A stretch of 64,000 bases of DNA from an uncultured Clostridia bacterium. Its GTDB lineage: Bacteria > Bacillota > Clostridia > Oscillospirales > Ruminococcaceae. Location: positions 30,584 through 94,583 of the forward strand of contig CANRLW010000004.1 in the NCBI GenBank assembly GCA_947631575.1. Direction: 5' to 3'. Made by a program: the position numbers and the translations under genes. Of the stretch, positions 38,845-49,205 are shown in pieces. The notes under the pieces were generated by a model, which saw only the letters and a program-made list of their open reading frames with translations, had not been told where the DNA came from and did not search any database. Position 1 is the stretch's first letter. Each line of letters begins with the position of its first letter.

Positions 38845-39423
38845 TTATAAAACGCCTTTAGTAGTAACTATCTCGCCCGAATTCTGCCTTGTCGCCGCCT
38901 TTAATGCATATGCGAGAGCCTTAAACAATGCCTCTATCTTGTGGTGGTCGTTTTTGCCGTATTCACAGCGGAGGTGGAGCGTAATTCCTGCATTATAAGC
39001 AAATGCCCTCATAAATTCTTCTACAAGACAGGTGTCAAAACTTCCAACTCTTTCGTTTGTAAACTCTGCATTCAAAACAAGAAACGGTCTTCCACTTATG
39101 TCAACTGCGCAGAATCCCAAAGCCTCGTCCATAGGAACAAAAGCGCTCCCAAAGCGAACGATACCGGATTTATCCCCTAACGCCTCGCTGAAAGCCTTTC
39201 CGAGAACTATACCGACATCTTCTGTGGTATGGTGGGCGTCAACATTTAAATCGCCGTCTGCGTCAAGAACAAGACCAAATCCCCCATGCACCGCGAGGGT
39301 ATTTATCATATGGTCGAGAAAGCCTATGCCCGTATTTACTTCAACGTCGCCCCCGTCCAACTGAAGGCTTAGTTTTATATCCGTTTCTTTTGTTATCCTT
39401 TTCATCTGAGATTTTCTGTTCAT
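38845..39423 (-). CDS. hisB: Imidazoleglycerol-phosphate dehydratase
   Basis: GIGFLDHMI, DAHHTTEDVGI, GKNDHHKIEALFKA. Confidence 0.95.
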   Translation of the reverse strand: MNRKSQMKRITKETDIKLSLQLDGGDVEVNTGIGFLDHMINTLAVHGGFGLVLDADGDLNVDAHHTTEDVGIVLGKAFSEALGDKSGIVRFGSAFVPMDEALGFCAVDISGRPFLVLNAEFTNERVGSFDTCLVEEFMRAFAYNAGITLHLRCEYGKNDHHKIEALFKALAYALKAATRQNSGEIVTTKGVL

Positions 39424-39448
39424 AACTTTTCCTCCGTTTCATTCATTA

Positions 39449-40747
39449 TTAGGCGTTGTTTTTTCTGACTTCGATAGAGTTTGCGTGAGCTGTGAGCTGC
39501 TCGCGCTTTGCAATTAGAATAATATCGTCAGCCGCGTCAAGAAGAGCATCTTTTGTGTAATAAATGTAGCTCGAACGTTTTACAAAGCTGTCAACTCCTA
39601 GAGGCGAATAAAATCTCGCCGTGCCGCTTGTCGGGAGAACGTGGTTAGGACCTGCGTAATAATCGCCGAGAGGCTCGGGAGAATACTCTCCCAAAAACAG
39701 CGAACCAACGTTGTCGAGCTTTCCTATGTATCTAATCGGATCTCTTACGACACATTCAAGATGTTCGGGAGCTATCTTGTTTGCTATTTCTACCGCATAG
39801 TCCATATCATCGCAGACAATTATTCCGCCGTAGTTTTTCAATGATTCCTCGATAATATCTCTGCGGGAAAGTCCAGCGCTCTGGCGTTCGATCTCTGCTT
39901 TTGTCTTTTCGGCAATATCCATGCTCGTGGTTATCATTATCGCGCTCGCAAGTTTGTCATGCTCCGCCTGCGACATAAGATCCGCTGCAAGATATACGGG
40001 ATCTGCGCTGTCGTCAGCAAGAACAAGTATCTCGCTCGGACCTGCGACCATATCAATATCCACAGTTCCGTAAACCAGCTTTTTCGCTGTTGCAACAAAA
40101 ATATTTCCCGGTCCTACTATCTTTGACACCCTCGGAATTTCTTCCGTTCCGTATGCAAGAGCGGCGATTGCCTGCGCTCCTCCTGCGAGATAAATGCTGT
40201 CTACTCCGCACAATGCCGCAGCAACAAGAATATCCTTGTTTGCTGTTCCATCTTTAAGCGGAGGCGTTACCATTATAACTTCTTTAACTCCCGCAATTTT
40301 CGCAGGAATTGCATTCATAAGAACTGACGAAGGATAAGCCGCAGTTCCTCCGGGAACGTATAGTCCGACCTTGTCAAGTTCTCTGACGCGCTGACCCATT
40401 ATAACGCCGTTTTCTTCCGTAACACAAAAGCCCTCGCGCTTTTGTTTTTGGTGAAATGCCGTTATATTTTCGACTGCGTTCAACATTGCATTTATGAAAT
40501 CGGGAGATTTTTCGTTCGCTTCGGTGAGCGCGTCTTGAATTGCCTCATCGGGAACGCGGTAATACTGGGCGTTCGGGCTGTCGAACTTTGCCGTATAAGC
40601 TTTGACCGCCTTGTCGCCGTTTTCCTTTACGTCTGCAAGAATTTCTTTTACGGTTTTTTCAACCTCGGCATTTACTTCTCCCGCGCGCTTTTCCACTTCT
40701 TCAAGAAAGCGCTTTTCGTCGCCGTTTGCTTTTATTATCTTTATCAT
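39449..40747 (-). CDS. hisD: Histidinol dehydrogenase
   Basis: GLYVPGGTAAYPSSVLMNAIPA, VGPGNIFVATAKK, MVAGPSEILVLAD. Confidence 0.95.
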   Translation of the reverse strand: MIKIIKANGDEKRFLEEVEKRAGEVNAEVEKTVKEILADVKENGDKAVKAYTAKFDSPNAQYYRVPDEAIQDALTEANEKSPDFINAMLNAVENITAFHQKQKREGFCVTEENGVIMGQRVRELDKVGLYVPGGTAAYPSSVLMNAIPAKIAGVKEVIMVTPPLKDGTANKDILVAAALCGVDSIYLAGGAQAIAALAYGTEEIPRVSKIVGPGNIFVATAKKLVYGTVDIDMVAGPSEILVLADDSADPVYLAADLMSQAEHDKLASAIMITTSMDIAEKTKAEIERQSAGLSRRDIIEESLKNYGGIIVCDDMDYAVEIANKIAPEHLECVVRDPIRYIGKLDNVGSLFLGEYSPEPLGDYYAGPNHVLPTSGTARFYSPLGVDSFVKRSSYIYYTKDALLDAADDIILIAKREQLTAHANSIEVRKNNA

Positions 40748-41379
40748 TTCAATTTCTCCTCGATAAGATTTACAATTTCCTGTATACGTTCTTGTTTAAG
40801 TTTCAGGCTTACCGTATTTACTATAAGTCGCGCAGATATGTATGCTACATCCTCGCAGACCTCAAGCCCGTTTTCTTTAAGCGTTGTTCCCGTTTCTACA
40901 ATATCCACTATTCCGTCCGCAAGCCCCACGAGCGGTGCAAGCTCAACAGAACCCTCAATTTTTACTATGTCAACGTCAATTCCCTTTTTCTCAAAAAAGT
41001 TTCTCGTGACATTCGGGTATTTTGTGGCTACTGTCTTTACTCCGTAACCCGCAAAGAAGTCTGTTCCTTTTTTGACCGCAAGCGCAAACCTGCACTTTCC
41101 AAAATTCAGATCGGCTATCTCGAAAAACTTTCCGCCGTGTTCCATAATAGTGTCTTTTCCAACAACGCCAAGGTCGCACACGCCGTGTTCAACATATGTG
41201 ATAACGTCTGCCGCTTTTGCCAGGACAACTTCTATATCCTCGTCCGGTATCGAAAGTATAAGTCGTCTTCCCTTTTCTCTGAGATCCGTTACGTCATATC
41301 CTATTTCTTCAAGCAGACTTACAGCCTTTTCTTCTATTCTCCCTTTTGTGAGAGCGATACGCAGTTTCCTGTTTTCCAT
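40744..41379 (-). CDS. hisG: ATP phosphoribosyltransferase, short form
   Basis: LRIALTKGRIEEKAVSLLEEIGYDV; GLADGIVDIVETGTTLKENGL. Confidence 0.95.
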   Translation of the reverse strand: MENRKLRIALTKGRIEEKAVSLLEEIGYDVTDLREKGRRLILSIPDEDIEVVLAKAADVITYVEHGVCDLGVVGKDTIMEHGGKFFEIADLNFGKCRFALAVKKGTDFFAGYGVKTVATKYPNVTRNFFEKKGIDVDIVKIEGSVELAPLVGLADGIVDIVETGTTLKENGLEVCEDVAYISARLIVNTVSLKLKQERIQEIVNLIEEKLK

Positions 41380-41382
41380 TTC

Positions 41383-42588
41383 TCACACTTCCTCGCTTTT
41401 AATTATTCCGTCATTTTCGGCTATGTCAATACGCTTTATTCCATGGGATTTCGCATATTCCCTTGTTTCTTCAATAGTGCCTAAAACGGAATTTACCGCG
41501 CAGTATCCTGCTGAAATAAGTTCTGTACAGTGTTTTAGAGCTAAAACGGAATCTTCGCTCCAGACTATAACATCGGGATGTTTTTTATAACGTTCGCCGC
41601 TTTTTTGCAAAAGTACGCGCGCCACCGCCTCTACATTTACCGCAAAACCTACAGCTCCCGCATCTCTGCCGAAATCTCCAAGCAATCTGTCGTATCTTCC
41701 TCCCGAAAGCGCAGGCTGACCATATCCCTCTACATAACCGCGGAAAATTATCCCCGTATAATAATTCTTCCTGCTCAAAAGTCCCAGATCAACACGAATT
41801 TTCTCTTTGGGTATAATCTCGCTTAAATCGCGGCAGAGCTTTTCGAGCTGTTTAAGCTTAAGGTCAAAAAACTCTCCGTGTAAAACACCCTTTGCCATTT
41901 CCAGAACTTCAATGCCGCCGAAAAGTCTTGGCAAAACCTTAAATGCCTCGGCAAAGCATTTATCTTGTTCAGGTATATTTTTCAAAGAATAAACCTCGTC
42001 CAGCATCGGAAGATTTTTGGTTTCTATCCAGTTGCGAGTATTTACGGCAAGCTCAACATCACATTCATACTCAGCCATAAGCTCGGTAAATATCCCCATA
42101 TCGCCTATTTCTATCCTATAATCCTCGTCGCATAACTGGAGTGCTTTTGCCGCAAGTACCAGCGATTCAAAATCTGCCGCATCGCTTTTTCCTCCGAGAA
42201 TTTCAATTCCACACTGTGATATCTCGTCATCTCGCCCGCTGTCCTTAGGATTTACCATATAAATATTTTGGTTATAGAAAAGCTTTAGCGGGAGCTGTTC
42301 ATCTCTCAGTCTTGTTGCGCAAAGTCTTGCAATAGGAATAGTGCTGTCGGGTCTTAAAACCATAAGCCTGTTTTTTCCGTCTACGAGCTTGTACATCATC
42401 TCCTGCGGAAAATCGCGGACATAGCCGTTAAACACATCAAAAAATTCCAGACCCGGCGTTATAACCTCGGAATATCCCGAACCTTCAAACAATCCCGTCA
42501 ATCGCTCGGAGATCTCGCGCTTTGCCGCGCATTCTTCAAAAAGCAGATCCCGCGTTCCTTCGGGAGTAAGCAAATCATTTCGTTTCAA
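41383..42588 (-). CDS. hisZ: ATP phosphoribosyltransferase regulatory subunit
   Basis: HisRS-like: LTPEGTRDLLFEECAAKREI, RPDSTIPIARL, ALSGGRYDRLLGDFG; next to short hisG. Confidence 0.93.
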   Translation of the reverse strand: MKRNDLLTPEGTRDLLFEECAAKREISERLTGLFEGSGYSEVITPGLEFFDVFNGYVRDFPQEMMYKLVDGKNRLMVLRPDSTIPIARLCATRLRDEQLPLKLFYNQNIYMVNPKDSGRDDEISQCGIEILGGKSDAADFESLVLAAKALQLCDEDYRIEIGDMGIFTELMAEYECDVELAVNTRNWIETKNLPMLDEVYSLKNIPEQDKCFAEAFKVLPRLFGGIEVLEMAKGVLHGEFFDLKLKQLEKLCRDLSEIIPKEKIRVDLGLLSRKNYYTGIIFRGYVEGYGQPALSGGRYDRLLGDFGRDAGAVGFAVNVEAVARVLLQKSGERYKKHPDVIVWSEDSVLALKHCTELISAGYCAVNSVLGTIEETREYAKSHGIKRIDIAENDGIIKSEEV

Positions 42589-42634
42589 GTTCCCTGCTCC
42601 TTTTATTTTTGTCTTTTACAAACGCTTTAGCGTG

Positions 42635-42673
42635 CTAACACAATAACATAGTATCACACTAACATAATAACAT
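42635..42673. repeat. Two 15-bp direct repeats, 24-bp period, at the his operon promoter
   Basis: CTAACACAATAACAT (42635-42649) and CTAACATAATAACAT (42659-42673). Confidence 0.7.
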
Positions 42674-42692
42674 TTTAAAAAGGGTTTGTCAA
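42664..42692 (-). promoter_or_regulatory. Candidate sigma-A promoter of his operon
   Basis: Minus strand TTGACA-N17-TATTAT. Confidence 0.65.
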
Positions 42693-42725
42693 TAACTAAA
42701 AGTTATTTCAGCAAATAGCACTTTA

Positions 42726-42748
42726 ATTTTCAACATTGTTGAAAATTA
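42726..42748 (-). terminator. Palindromic hairpin overlapping polC stop codon
   Basis: AATTTTCAAC-ATT-GTTGAAAATT. Confidence 0.45.
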
Positions 42749-45700
42749 CATATCAAATAATGTAAACTGTGCCGACTGCTGGAAACCGTCAAATGCTCCC
42801 ATTTCTTTGAGCTTATCTATGACATTTGAGTTTACGCCGCTCGCCGCTTTGATATCATCAATACAAGCGTTTTCGTCCATGTCTATGGTTTCTCTGAGCT
42901 TTATCGCCGCACTTTCGCCGCAGCCTGCGACCGCAAGGAAAGGCATTCTGAGCTTTCCGTCCTCTATCGAATAAGTAAGAGCGTTTGATTTTCTTGCGTC
43001 AACAGGCAGGACATCTATTCCGCGTGCTAGCATTTCGTATACAAGAAACAGTGCGTCAAGAGTATCTTCTTCTTTTGCAGAAGGTTTAGGCATTGCTTTT
43101 ATCTCTTGTATCCTCTGCTTTACCGCGCCTTTTCCTTTAAGAATTGTATCGAGCTCAAGGTTGTTTGTATGTTTTGTAAGTGTCGCGGCATAAAATTCCG
43201 TGGGCTTATGTATCTTGAACCAGCCGAGTTTTACAGCCGCCGTAACATATGCCGCCGCGTGTGCCTTCGGGAACATATACTTTATTTTCTTGCAGCTCTC
43301 AACATACCAGTCGGGAACATCATTGTCCTTAAATGCCTGGTATATTTTATCGTCAAATTTTTTCCGGGCGTTGCCTTTTCGGGTTATTTCCATAATATTG
43401 AACGCCATTGATGGGTCAAGCCCTTTATGCATGAGATAAGTCATTATGCTGTCACGCGTTCCTATAACATTTGAAATCGTACAAGTTCCGCTTTTGATAA
43501 GATCCTGTGCGTTTCCAAGCCAAACGTCCGTACCGTGTGAAAGTCCAGATATCTGCAATAAGTCGGAAAAGTTTTTTGGTTGTGCGTCTTGGAGCATTTG
43601 CATAGCAAAGTTTGTTCCAAATTCGGGTATACCGAGCGTTCCGCAGCTTACGCCTATGTCATCCAGAAGTTTAAGCGGTTCGGTCGATACAAACAGCTTG
43701 TAAACATCGGGGTCTGTCGTCGGAACATCAGCTATTTTCATACCCGTCATATCTTCGAGATGTTTATACAAGGTCGGAACATCATGCCCGAGTTCGTCGA
43801 GCTTTAAAATCGTATCATGGAGCGCGTGGAAGTCAAAATGCGTTGTTATCATATCGCTTTCAGTCTTGTCAGCGGGGTGCTGTACGGGAGTAAAGTCGTA
43901 TACCTCGTGGTCGTCCGGTACAACGACCATTCCGCCGGGATGTTGAGAAGTCGTTCTCTTTACGCCGGTGCAGCCTTTCGCAAGCCTTTCTATCTCTGCA
44001 TCATTTATATCTAATCCACGTTCTTCGCTGTACTTTTTCACAAAGCCGTATGCCGTTTTTTCCTGAACAGCCGATATTGTTCCCGCCTTGAAAACGTGAT
44101 CTTTTCCGAAAAGCTCTTCGGTATATCTATGAACTTTACCTTGAACTTCACCAGAGAAATTAAGGTCAATATCGGGCTGTTTATCGCCTTTAAATCCAAG
44201 GAATGTTTCAAACGGAATATCGTGTCCGTCGCGTATCATTTCAATACCGCAATTCGGACAATTTTTCGGCGGCAGGTCAAATCCCGAACCTATTGAGCCG
44301 TCTGTAATAAACTCGGAGTGACGGCATTTCGGACAGCGATAATGCGGAGCGAGCGGGTTTACCTCGGAAATTCCCGCCATAATTGCAACAAACGAAGAAC
44401 CGACAGATCCTCTAGAACCTACAAGATAACCGTTGTCTTCCGAATATTTTACAAGTTTCTGCGCTATCATGTAAAGTACTGAAAATCCGTATCTAATGAT
44501 TGATTCAAGTTCGCGTTTCAGACGGCTGTCAACTATTTCGGGAAGTGGTTTTCCGTCTTCTTTATACCATGCGTTCGCCCTGCTCCAGCACAGATCCTGA
44601 AGTTCCTGCTCGGCGCCCTCGATAAATGGCGTATAAGTTCCCTTGGGGATCGGTCTGATGTCGCTGTCAATCATATCCGCTATTTTATTTGTATTTGTAA
44701 CAACGACCTCAAACGCCTTTTCTTCTCCAAGATAATCAAATTCTTTCAGCATTTCGTCCGTTGTTCTGAAATAGAGATCCGCTTGATTATCTGCATCTTT
44801 ATAGCCCTGTCCCGCCTGGAGTATCTTTCTGAAAATTCCGTCTTCTTTATCTTTGAAATGAACGTCGCAGGTCGCCACGCAGAGCTTTTGATGCTTTTCT
44901 GCAAGAGCAACAATTTTTCTGTTTATGTCTTTTAATCCCTCGTCGCCGTTTACTTTACCCTCGCGCACAATAAACCTGTTGTTACAGATGGGCTGTATCT
45001 CATAATAATCGTATACAGCAGCGATCTTTTCAATCTCTTCTTCGGATTTATCGTCAAGAATTGCCCTGAAAAGCTCTCCTGCCTCGCAGGCTGAACCTAT
45101 TATTAGCCCCTCACGGTATTTCTGCAATTCGGAAAGCGGTATCCTCGGCTTCTTGTAAAAATATTCAAGGTTTGAAATGGACACAAGTTTGTACAGATTT
45201 TTAAGACCAACCTTATTTTTTACAAGGATTATCATATGATAAGTCGGGAGTTTCTTTACATCGACCGTTGAAAACAGTTTGTTGAAATCGCCGAGCTTTT
45301 CAAGCTTTCCGTTCTTTTCCGCGTCGGAAATAAGGTGTAGAAAGATCTGACAAAGCATTTTAGCATCGTCGATTGCACGGTGATGATTAAAATCTCCGAG
45401 CTTGTATTCTTTTGCAACTATATCAAGCTTGTACTTTTTAAGATTAGGCAAAGCCGCTTTACAAAGCGGTATGGTATCAATATACCCGAATTTATACTCG
45501 ATTCCGCAGCGCTCGGCCGCCTCTTTTATAAACGAAGTATCAAACAACGCATTATGCGCGACAAGAACGCTCTTTCCCGCAAATTTCATAAATGCCTTCA
45601 GCGCCTCGTTTTCCGAAGGCGCGTTTTCAACCATTGCGTCGGTTATTCCCGTAAGCTCGGTTATTGGCGCGGGGATAGACATTCCCGGATCTACAAATGT

Positions 45701-47086
45701 CTGGAACTCTTCGACAATTTCACGGTTTTTAAGTTTTACTGCACCTATCTCTGTTATTCTGTCATATTTTGCGGAAAGTCCCGTTGTTTCAATATCAAAA
45801 ACTACTATCTCATCATTGGCAGGATAATCGTCAAGTCCGCTTACAAGCACGCCGCCGTCATCTACAAAATAGGCTTCTACTCCGTAGATCATCTTCATCT
45901 TTGAGCCTTTGGCATTGAGCGATTCAATCGTGTTCATAGCCTCGGGATAGCTCTGAAGATTTCCGTGGTCTGTGATAGCCACAGCGGGATGTCCCCAAGC
46001 GTCAGCCTGTTTTATAAGATCCTCTGCGGACGAAACCGCGTCCATATCGGACATCTTTGTATGCATATGAAGTTCGACACGTTTCTGTTCTGCGGTATCA
46101 TTTCTGCTGAGAGGCTCAATAAGTGCTATAGAGCTTGGGCGGAAATTTATCTTATGAGTAAAGTTGTCTTGTTCAAATTTTCCCGTTGCTATAATAGTTT
46201 TTCCAACGGCGATGTTTGATGTAAGGATGTCTTTGTTTTCGATGGCTGTTAATATTTTAAGTATCGCGGAAGAAGTCTTGTCAGAAAAATACGCGCTGTA
46301 AATATAAGTCTTTCCATCGCGCGAGGTCTTTTCGTCTGAAATGCCGAATATAGTACCCCACAAGGTTGTTTCGTCAGCCTCAGAAAAATTTTCGGACATA
46401 TTTTCGGGATACTTGAAATTATCTTTTCCGTAAAAGAGCATAGCTTTTTTACCGAATTTTTCATGGTCAAAGCCTAAAAATATTTCAACAGGTTTTTCCA
46501 AGAACTGCGAAACCCTTGAGCGTCCGCCGCGAAAACTCTTTTTCTCGCTCTTCTTTTCCTCGACGGGAGAAATTGATATCATTTCTGTCGGGATGCTGTT
46601 TTCATGCTTTATATATTCGTCTATGTCAAGCTCGTTTTCGGACGACAATATAACTTTTATCTGTTTATCAAAAAAACCGCGTACATAGTTTTGTATTCTG
46701 CCTTCGATGCCTAGCCCCATAAGGACTTTTTTACCGCCGTTTTTAAGCGTTATTTCAAAGGTCGAACCGTCGTCGTTTATCTTTGCACCGTCAAAATAAC
46801 CGTTTACCGAGACCATTTTCTTTTTGAGAAGTTCAATTATTTCATATATGTAATCAGTTTCAAACAGACTTTCGTGGTATTTCGGATAAACAGTGACCTC
46901 GGCATTTATTGCCGCGGAAATAATTTCAGCCGCAGAAAACAGCTCCGCCATAGGTGTAAGCTCATCGAGAGAAAGATTTATCTTTATATCTGTTTTTTCC
47001 TTATTGCTGACAATACTAAGCACTGTTCCGTTTCCGATATTTTCGGGCAGATTTACGCTATCGACCAGTTCAAACAACTTTGCCAT
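42746..47086 (-). CDS. polC: PolC-type DNA polymerase III alpha subunit
   Basis: 1446 aa: PHP (VELHMHTKMSDMDAV), DEDD exonuclease (VVFDIETTGLSAKYDRITEIGAV), polymerase core (GSRGSVGSSFVA, PDIDLNFSGE). Confidence 0.97.
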   Translation of the reverse strand: MAKLFELVDSVNLPENIGNGTVLSIVSNKEKTDIKINLSLDELTPMAELFSAAEIISAAINAEVTVYPKYHESLFETDYIYEIIELLKKKMVSVNGYFDGAKINDDGSTFEITLKNGGKKVLMGLGIEGRIQNYVRGFFDKQIKVILSSENELDIDEYIKHENSIPTEMISISPVEEKKSEKKSFRGGRSRVSQFLEKPVEIFLGFDHEKFGKKAMLFYGKDNFKYPENMSENFSEADETTLWGTIFGISDEKTSRDGKTYIYSAYFSDKTSSAILKILTAIENKDILTSNIAVGKTIIATGKFEQDNFTHKINFRPSSIALIEPLSRNDTAEQKRVELHMHTKMSDMDAVSSAEDLIKQADAWGHPAVAITDHGNLQSYPEAMNTIESLNAKGSKMKMIYGVEAYFVDDGGVLVSGLDDYPANDEIVVFDIETTGLSAKYDRITEIGAVKLKNREIVEEFQTFVDPGMSIPAPITELTGITDAMVENAPSENEALKAFMKFAGKSVLVAHNALFDTSFIKEAAERCGIEYKFGYIDTIPLCKAALPNLKKYKLDIVAKEYKLGDFNHHRAIDDAKMLCQIFLHLISDAEKNGKLEKLGDFNKLFSTVDVKKLPTYHMIILVKNKVGLKNLYKLVSISNLEYFYKKPRIPLSELQKYREGLIIGSACEAGELFRAILDDKSEEEIEKIAAVYDYYEIQPICNNRFIVREGKVNGDEGLKDINRKIVALAEKHQKLCVATCDVHFKDKEDGIFRKILQAGQGYKDADNQADLYFRTTDEMLKEFDYLGEEKAFEVVVTNTNKIADMIDSDIRPIPKGTYTPFIEGAEQELQDLCWSRANAWYKEDGKPLPEIVDSRLKRELESIIRYGFSVLYMIAQKLVKYSEDNGYLVGSRGSVGSSFVAIMAGISEVNPLAPHYRCPKCRHSEFITDGSIGSGFDLPPKNCPNCGIEMIRDGHDIPFETFLGFKGDKQPDIDLNFSGEVQGKVHRYTEELFGKDHVFKAGTISAVQEKTAYGFVKKYSEERGLDINDAEIERLAKGCTGVKRTTSQHPGGMVVVPDDHEVYDFTPVQHPADKTESDMITTHFDFHALHDTILKLDELGHDVPTLYKHLEDMTGMKIADVPTTDPDVYKLFVSTEPLKLLDDIGVSCGTLGIPEFGTNFAMQMLQDAQPKNFSDLLQISGLSHGTDVWLGNAQDLIKSGTCTISNVIGTRDSIMTYLMHKGLDPSMAFNIMEITRKGNARKKFDDKIYQAFKDNDVPDWYVESCKKIKYMFPKAHAAAYVTAAVKLGWFKIHKPTEFYAATLTKHTNNLELDTILKGKGAVKQRIQEIKAMPKPSAKEEDTLDALFLVYEMLARGIDVLPVDARKSNALTYSIEDGKLRMPFLAVAGCGESAAIKLRETIDMDENACIDDIKAASGVNSNVIDKLKEMGAFDGFQQSAQFTLFDM

Positions 47087-47098
47087 AAAATTCTTCCT

Positions 47099-48148
47099 TT
47101 ACAGTTTATCAATTTCCTTTTTTAGTTCTTCCAGAAGTCTGTCTTCGGGAACTTTTCGCAGGACTTGTCCTTTTCTGAATATAAGACCTTCTCCGTTTCC
47201 TCCGGCGATTCCTACGTCAGCCTCTCTTGCCTCTCCCGGACCGTTTACCGCACAACCCATGACCGCAACTTTTATCGGTTTATCTACGGTTTTCAGCATA
47301 TCTTCAACTTTATTTGCAAGAGAAATAAGGTCTATCTTCGTTCTGCCGCAGGTCGGACATGAAACTATCTCCGCGCCTTTTCCCATTCCGCAGGCTTTTA
47401 AAATATCTTTTCCCGCATAAACTTCCTGTACAGGGTCTGCTGTAAGTGAAACGCGGATAGTATCGCCTATCCCGTCGCAAAGAAGAGAGCCTATACCTAC
47501 CGCAGACTTTATAAGCCCCATACGCTCTGTTCCCGCCTCCGTTACGCCTAAATGTAGCGGATAGTCTGTTTTCTGCGCGAGAAGTCTGTATGCGCTTATC
47601 ATAAGTTTTACGTTTGAAGATTTTATGCTTATCACAATATCATCAAAGTCAAACTTATTCAGCAGCTTTACATGACCCAAAGCACTTTCTACAAGTGCCT
47701 CAGCCGTAGGACTTCCATATTTTTCAAGCAGGCTTTTTTCAAGAGAACCCGAATTTACACCTATTCTTATGGGAATGTTTTTTGCTTTACAAGCGTTAGC
47801 TACAGCCTTTACCCTGTCGTCAGAACCGATATTTCCGGGATTTATGCGTATCTTGTCAACTCCCGCGTCAATGCACGCGAGAGCAATTTTATAGTCAAAA
47901 TGTATATCCGCAACTATCGGAACGGCTACCGCGTTTTTTAAGGCATAAATAAGCTCTGCGTTTTCGACTTTCGGTACCGCCGCGCGTATTATTTCACAGC
48001 CTGCTTTTTCAAGCTCAACCGCTTGTTTAACGCTGTTTTCAATATCGTCGGCAGGAATATTCAGCATAGACTGAACATAAATTTTCCCGTTTCCGAGAGC
48101 AATATTTCCGACTTTAACAGTTTTCAAATTAAGCTCCTCCTGTCGCAA
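47099..48148 (-). CDS. ispG: Flavodoxin-dependent HMB-PP synthase
   Basis: VYVQSMLN-type start, VADIHFDYKIA, VMGCAVNGPGEAREAD. Confidence 0.95.
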   Translation of the reverse strand: MRQEELNLKTVKVGNIALGNGKIYVQSMLNIPADDIENSVKQAVELEKAGCEIIRAAVPKVENAELIYALKNAVAVPIVADIHFDYKIALACIDAGVDKIRINPGNIGSDDRVKAVANACKAKNIPIRIGVNSGSLEKSLLEKYGSPTAEALVESALGHVKLLNKFDFDDIVISIKSSNVKLMISAYRLLAQKTDYPLHLGVTEAGTERMGLIKSAVGIGSLLCDGIGDTIRVSLTADPVQEVYAGKDILKACGMGKGAEIVSCPTCGRTKIDLISLANKVEDMLKTVDKPIKVAVMGCAVNGPGEAREADVGIAGGNGEGLIFRKGQVLRKVPEDRLLEELKKEIDKL

Positions 48149-49205
48149 GTCTAACTATATCATTGAACGTAACGACTATCATAAGCAAAAACAATGCCGC
48201 AAATCCTACAAAATTTACTGCTCCTTCTATCTGGGGCTTTACGGGCTTTCTTATAATAAGCTCAATGAGCAGGAATATAAGCTTACACCCGTCCAACGCG
48301 GGTATGGGTATAAGATTGAATATACCCACGTTTATTGAAATAAGCGATACTATGCTTAAAAATTCGGCAAGGGTATAATGCGACACTGCCTCGGTTATTA
48401 CAGAGCCTACGCCTATCGGTCCTGAAAGGTCATTTATACCGTATTTCCCCGTTATCATGTCAAAAAGTGACAGAATTATAATTCTCGCCGTCGAAAGACT
48501 TTCGCGAAAGCCTTGTGTTATAACATTTATAAAATTCTTTTCGAGCCGATAAACATAAAAGTCAAAATAAACTCCTGTTGAGCCGTCCTCATTTGTTGTT
48601 GTCATAAATTCTACGTCTTTAAGAGTTATATTTTCTCCGTTTCTTTTTACAACAAAATCATATATAAGATTTCCCTCGGCATTTTTTCTGTCGCTGTTCT
48701 GGAGCTTATAGGTTATATCAGATGTAGAATAGATAGGAAGTCCGTCTATACTTAAAATCTCGTCATTTACCATAAGCGTACTGCTGCTGACGCTCTGATC
48801 ACGAAACTGGGCAATAGTTGTCGACGCCATCGCCTCTGAGGCGCAGAGCGAAATAACGACGACAATAAAACCCAAGATAAGGTTCATGAGCGGTCCGGAT
48901 ATTATGACAATTATTCTCTGCCAGACAGGTCGTCTATTATATGCACGGGGATTTTGCATTTCAACAGGCTTTGGAGTGCCGTCGTCAAAATCATCTTCAA
49001 ACGCGCAAAAACCGCCTACGGGAAAAGCACGAACGACAAACTCCGTTTCCTTTCCCTTTTTGCGGAATATCGCAGGACCCATTCCGAATGCGAACTCTTT
49101 TACATAGATACCGCAAGCCTTTGCCGCAATGAAATGCCCCAGCTCATGCAGCATTATAATAACGCAAAAAACCAGAATTGTTATTATGATTGAAAGAAAA
49201 GTCAT
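48129..49205 (-). CDS. rseP: Site-2 protease RseP (M50) with PDZ
   Basis: MLHELGHFIAAK; NLIPIPALDGCKL. Confidence 0.94.
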   Translation of the reverse strand: MTFLSIIITILVFCVIIMLHELGHFIAAKACGIYVKEFAFGMGPAIFRKKGKETEFVVRAFPVGGFCAFEDDFDDGTPKPVEMQNPRAYNRRPVWQRIIVIISGPLMNLILGFIVVVISLCASEAMASTTIAQFRDQSVSSSTLMVNDEILSIDGLPIYSTSDITYKLQNSDRKNAEGNLIYDFVVKRNGENITLKDVEFMTTTNEDGSTGVYFDFYVYRLEKNFINVITQGFRESLSTARIIILSLFDMITGKYGINDLSGPIGVGSVITEAVSHYTLAEFLSIVSLISINVGIFNLIPIPALDGCKLIFLLIELIIRKPVKPQIEGAVNFVGFAALFLLMIVVTFNDIVRLATGGA

